A model generated the notes under the pieces. The model searched no databases. It had not been told where the DNA came from and saw only the letters and a program-made list of their open reading frames with translations. A stretch of 64,000 nt of DNA, from NCBI RefSeq assembly GCF_022698145.1, contig NZ_JALDAX010000002.1, positions 612,954 through 676,953 on the forward strand, given 5' to 3'. This DNA comes from Streptomyces spinosisporus. Its GTDB lineage: Bacteria > Actinomycetota > Actinomycetes > Streptomycetales > Streptomycetaceae. The translations under genes were made by a program, and so were the position numbers. Numbering within the stretch: position 1 is the first letter of the stretch; the number at the start of each line of letters is the position of its first letter. This document shows, one piece after another, positions 61,180 through 64,000 of this stretch.

Positions 61180-62061
61180 ATGAGCTATGGGCAGCAGGGG
61201 GGACCCCAGTCCCAGTGGGACCCCTGGAAACCAAACTCCCAGCAGCCGTGGAGCAACGGCGGCGACGGGCAGACCCCGGACTGGGCAGCGCTGGCCGAAG
61301 CGTCGGAGACGCGCAACAGGAGGCGCCGGCTGCTGTTCATCGGCGGCGGCGTGGTGGCCACGGTCGCGATAGGCACCGCCGTCGCCATGGCCGTGGTGTC
61401 GGCGAACGGCGACAACAACGCCTCCGGCAACCCCAGTGACGTGCCGACCGGCGGCTCCATCCCGAGCAGCAGCGCGGCGGCCCCCTCGTTCGCGCCGACC
61501 AGCGCCCCGCCCCCGCTGGACCCGAAGGAGTTCGTCGCCAGCAAGAGCAAGGACACGGCCCCGCTCAGCGTCGACTCGTTCTTCCCGGGCACCCAGCTGA
61601 CCATGGGCACGGCCGTGTACAAGAAGGGCGCGACGGCCGACACCAAGAACTGCGCCTCGGCCGCCGAGGGCACCCTCCCGAAGATCCTCACCGGCAACAA
61701 GTGCACCCGGCTGATGCGCGTCACCTACACCAGGGACGGCGTCGCGGTGACGGTCGGCGTGGCCGTCTTCGACGCCGAGGCACAGGCCACCAAGGTCAAG
61801 GGCCTCGCGGACAACAAGAGTCTGGTCCAGGCGCTCGCGGGCAAGGGCGTGAAGGCCTTCTGCAACTCCGCGACCTGCCGCACGACCACCAACTCCTATG
61901 GCCGCTACGCCTACTTCACCACCAGCGGCTTCACCAACGGCAAGGACGTCACGAAGGCGGACACCAAGGTGTTCAAGGTCGGTGACGACCTGGCGGAGTT
62001 CACCTTCCGGCAGATCCGCAGGCGCGGCGAGGCCCAGGCGTCGGCGGCGGCCGCCGGCTAG
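61180..62061 (+). CDS. single-pass membrane protein with extracytoplasmic domain
   Basis: Protein of 293 aa with a Gln/Pro/Trp-rich cytoplasmic N-terminus (SYGQQGGPQSQWDPWKP), a basic RRRR stretch, one membrane helix (about 53-74) and a Ser/Pro-rich linker (80-113). An outside domain follows with four Cys (KNCASAAEG, NKCTRLMR, AFCNSATCRT). The topology is common among Streptomyces proteins of unknown function near the ribosomal genes. The start is set by the -10 at 61167; the ATG at 61171 lies within it. No enzymatic motif is visible. Convergent with truA. Confidence 0.82.
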   Translation: MSYGQQGGPQSQWDPWKPNSQQPWSNGGDGQTPDWAALAEASETRNRRRRLLFIGGGVVATVAIGTAVAMAVVSANGDNNASGNPSDVPTGGSIPSSSAAAPSFAPTSAPPPLDPKEFVASKSKDTAPLSVDSFFPGTQLTMGTAVYKKGATADTKNCASAAEGTLPKILTGNKCTRLMRVTYTRDGVAVTVGVAVFDAEAQATKVKGLADNKSLVQALAGKGVKAFCNSATCRTTTNSYGRYAYFTTSGFTNGKDVTKADTKVFKVGDDLAEFTFRQIRRRGEAQASAAAAG

Positions 62062-62090
62062 GTACGGACCCTCGGCCGCGCACTGACCGC

Positions 62091-62945
62091 TCAGCAGCAG
62101 CCCGCACCCGGCAGCGACCGCTTGTTGCGCGCCTCCTTGTTGCGCGCGGCAAGCAGCTCGTCGGCCGGGTAGCCGACCTCTTCGAGGGTCAGCCCGTGCG
62201 GCCGTACGACATGAACGGCCGAGTCCCGTACGCCGGCGGCGAGCACCTTGCCCGGCCAGTCCGGGCCCCGGTGCCCGTCCCCCACGAACAGCAGCGCCCC
62301 GATCAGCGAGCGCACCATGTTGTGGCAGAAGGCGTCGGCGCGCACGGTCGCGGTGATGATCCCGTCGTCCCCGCGCACCAGGCTCAGCTGCTGCAGCGTG
62401 CGGATGGTGGTCGCGCCCTCCCGCTTCTTGCAGTAGGCGGCGAAGTCGTGCTCCCCCAGCAGCCGCTCGGCGGCCTCGTTCATGGCATCGACGTCGAGCG
62501 GCCAGTCGTGCCAGAGCACATGGCCCCGCAGCAGCGGATCGACGCCTCCGGGGTTGTCGGTGACCCGGTAGGCGTACCGCCGCCAGACCGCCGAGAAGCG
62601 GGCGTTGAAGCCACTGGGCGCCTCCCTGAGCGCCCACACCCGTACGTCCCTGGGCAGCCGCCCGGCGAGCCGCTTGAGCAGCTTCTCGTGATGCTCCCGC
62701 CACACCGGCTCCGGCAGGTCCACATGGGCCACCTGCCCGCGCGCATGCACCCCGGCGTCGGTGCGCCCGGCGACCGTCAGCTCATAGGTCTCCCGCGACC
62801 GGGTCACGGTCCGCAGAGCGTCCTCGATCTCCCCCTGCACGGTCCGCCGCCCCCCGGCCTGCTTGGCCCACCCGGAGAACTCGCTCCCGTCGTAGGAGAG
62901 ATCGAGACGGACACGGACGTGACCGGGCTCTACTTCGTCGCTCAC
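62091..62945 (-). CDS. truA: tRNA pseudouridine(38-40) synthase
   Basis: Converts uridine to pseudouridine at tRNA positions 38-40; 284 aa. [16 protein letters not shown] begins the domain, the catalytic Asp63 is in [16 protein letters not shown], then [16 protein letters not shown] and [13 protein letters not shown]. The C-terminus ends in a basic Cys-Cys tail. GTG at 62945 has AGAGGA upstream. Follows rplQ after a 89-bp gap with a terminator hairpin, the conserved rpoA-rplQ-truA order. Confidence 0.95.
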   Translation of the reverse strand: MSDEVEPGHVRVRLDLSYDGSEFSGWAKQAGGRRTVQGEIEDALRTVTRSRETYELTVAGRTDAGVHARGQVAHVDLPEPVWREHHEKLLKRLAGRLPRDVRVWALREAPSGFNARFSAVWRRYAYRVTDNPGGVDPLLRGHVLWHDWPLDVDAMNEAAERLLGEHDFAAYCKKREGATTIRTLQQLSLVRGDDGIITATVRADAFCHNMVRSLIGALLFVGDGHRGPDWPGKVLAAGVRDSAVHVVRPHGLTLEEVGYPADELLAARNKEARNKRSLPGAGCC

Positions 62946-62984
62946 CAGAGATCCTCTCAGCGCTGCGTCCTGGTCGAGAACGTG

Positions 62985-63017
62985 GAACGGGCCCGCCCCA
63001 AAAGGGCGGACCCGTTC
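62985..63017 (-). terminator. terminator after rplQ
   Basis: GAACGGG and CCGCCC pair with GGGCGG and CCCGTTC, one C/A mismatch, loop CAAAA, 18 bp after the rplQ stop. Confidence 0.8.
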
Positions 63018-63034
63018 ACTGCAAGGCAGAACGC

Positions 63035-63535
63035 TCAGGCGTCCTTGGACTCCTCGGGGGCGTCCTCGACGGCCTCGTCGGACGTGGCCTCGACGGCCTC
63101 GTCCTTCTTCAGGGCGTCTTCCTTGACCGCACGCTTGGTGGCGGCCTCGGCCTCGCCCGTCGCCTGCTGCGCGACCGTCAGCGCCTCCACCAGCTCGATG
63201 ACAGCCATGGGCGCGTTGTCGCCACGACGGTTACCGATCTTGGTGATACGGGTGTAGCCACCCGGACGGTTCTCGTACCGCGGGCCGATCTCGGTGAAGA
63301 GCGTGTGGACGACGCTCTTGTCCGTGATGACCTGCAGCACCTGGCGGCGGTTGTGAAGGTCGCCCTTCTTCGCCTTGGTCACCAGCCGCTCGGCGTACGG
63401 CCGCAGACGGCGGGCCTTCGCCTCGGTGGTGGTGATGCGGCCGTGCTCGAAGAGCGCCTTCGCGAGGTTCGCGAGGAGCAGCTTCTCGTGCGCGGCACTG
63501 CCGCCCAGACGGGCACCCTTGGTGGGCTTCGGCAT
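63035..63535 (-). CDS. rplQ: 50S ribosomal protein L17
   Basis: Large-subunit ribosomal protein of 166 aa. The conserved domain (1-117) has [45 protein letters not shown] and [25 protein letters not shown] 50-residue acidic Ala/Glu-rich C-terminal extension follows, as usual in actinobacteria. ATG at 63535 has AGGAGA upstream. Directly downstream of rpoA, 104 bp apart. Confidence 0.97.
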   Translation of the reverse strand: MPKPTKGARLGGSAAHEKLLLANLAKALFEHGRITTTEAKARRLRPYAERLVTKAKKGDLHNRRQVLQVITDKSVVHTLFTEIGPRYENRPGGYTRITKIGNRRGDNAPMAVIELVEALTVAQQATGEAEAATKRAVKEDALKKDEAVEATSDEAVEDAPEESKDA

Positions 63536-63639
63536 TTCTTTCTCCTGTGTGTCTGCCCCGGCCGTATCAGGTACCGGGGTCAGGAACCCGATGAGCGGAT
63601 GCTCACCGGCAACGACCGTTCAGCACAGACCCGTAGGGC

Positions 63640-64000
63640 TCAGTACTGCTCGGTCTCCACGAAACCCGCGTCCGCGTCGTCGTCGGCGCCGAAGGCGTCG
63701 GCGGCGGCCGTGGGGTCGAATCCGGGCGGGCTGTCCTTGAGGGCCAGGCCCATGCCGGCCAGCTTCGCCTTGACCTCGTCGATGGACTTCGCACCGAAGT
63801 TGCGGATGTCCAGGAGGTCGGCCTCGGAGCGTGCCACGAGCTCACCCACGGAGTGGATGCCCTCGCGCTTGAGGCAGTTGTAGGAGCGGACCGTAAGCTC
63901 CAGCTCCTCGATCGGCAGCGCCAGGTCGGCGGCCAGGGCGGCATCCGTGGGCGAGGGGCCCATGTCGATGCCCTCGGCGTCGATGTTCAGCTCGCGGGCG
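63640..64000 (-). CDS. rpoA: RNA polymerase alpha subunit (C-terminal part, cut by window edge)
   Basis: The last 119 residues of RpoA; the N-terminal dimerisation domain lies outside the window. The alpha-CTD is complete: [60 protein letters not shown], including the 265-type Arg region that binds UP elements and activators. A 25-residue acidic tail ([18 protein letters not shown]) follows. Transcription continues into rplQ. Confidence 0.97.
   Translation of the reverse strand, partial: ARELNIDAEGIDMGPSPTDAALAADLALPIEELELTVRSYNCLKREGIHSVGELVARSEADLLDIRNFGAKSIDEVKAKLAGMGLALKDSPPGFDPTAAADAFGADDDADAGFVETEQY

Overview
The window is a contiguous piece of a Streptomyces chromosome. It has very high GC with strong third-position GC bias, mostly GGAGG-type ribosome sites or leaderless starts, and contains the developmental genes whiD and bldM, a sigma factor that matches ShbA, guaB/guaB3 and groES-groEL1. 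Gene order is that of the conserved core arm; from memory it resembles the S. coelicolor region from rpoA (SCO4729) to about SCO4781, read in reverse. I see no transposase, integrase, phage gene, CRISPR array, tRNA or rRNA. The unusual material lies in regulatory DNA and in tandem repeats between genes.

Layout. 0.2-4.7 kb: a sortase-anchored surface protein, then a GMC/cholesterol-oxidase-like flavoenzyme coupled to a succinate-semialdehyde dehydrogenase. 4.8-17.3 kb: six adjacent same-strand Ser/Thr-kinase-type genes. All are single-pass membrane proteins with related extracytoplasmic C-terminal domains; the longest is a pseudokinase with about 380 residues inserted between the DFG and APE positions. 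17.4-21.9 kb: a serine hydrolase, glpD, a 27-codon ORF and a nucleotide-sugar dehydrogenase lacking its catalytic Cys and Lys. 21.9-22.8 kb: gene-free, with five tandem units of about 103 bp containing conserved hairpins. 22.8-27.9 kb: guaB3, guaB (SigR-type promoter), shbA, bldM (SigBldN-type promoter) and whiD. 27.9-32.8 kb: LysR regulator, MOSC protein, SDR, and the groES-groEL1 operon with two CIRCE operators.

32.8-42.2 kb: a lipoprotein and a polysaccharide deacetylase, a THUMP-like methyltransferase, a 120-bp tandem repeat that contains the 3' ends of both convergent genes around it, an ECF42-type sigma factor with its DGPF partner, an LCP cell-wall ligase, and a LacI regulator divergent from a family 3 glycosidase. 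42.2-46.3 kb: the t6A tRNA-modification genes tsaD, rimI, tsaB and tsaE, with a degenerate L,D-transpeptidase-like protein and a 58-aa gene behind a perfect palindrome. 46.2-59.7 kb: alpha/beta hydrolase, alr, nnr, acpS, glmS, coaA, a DUF389 membrane protein, a PGRP amidase with FG-GAP repeats, and glmM. 59.8-64 kb: rpsI, rplM, a membrane-anchored protein, truA, rplQ and the 3' part of rpoA.

Several genes share a cell-envelope theme: alr, glmS and glmM make wall precursors; LCP, the amidase, the deacetylase and the serine hydrolase remodel or decorate the wall; the sortase substrate is attached to it; and the kinase cluster could sense it. The second theme is developmental control (bldM, whiD, shbA). 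The most promising unexplained elements are the 103-bp hairpin array (21.93-22.45 kb), the 120-bp array spanning two stop codons (35.2-35.7 kb), the pseudokinase in the kinase cluster, and two small ORFs (20.5 and 45.5 kb). All functional statements rest on reading motifs in the sequence; no database search was possible.
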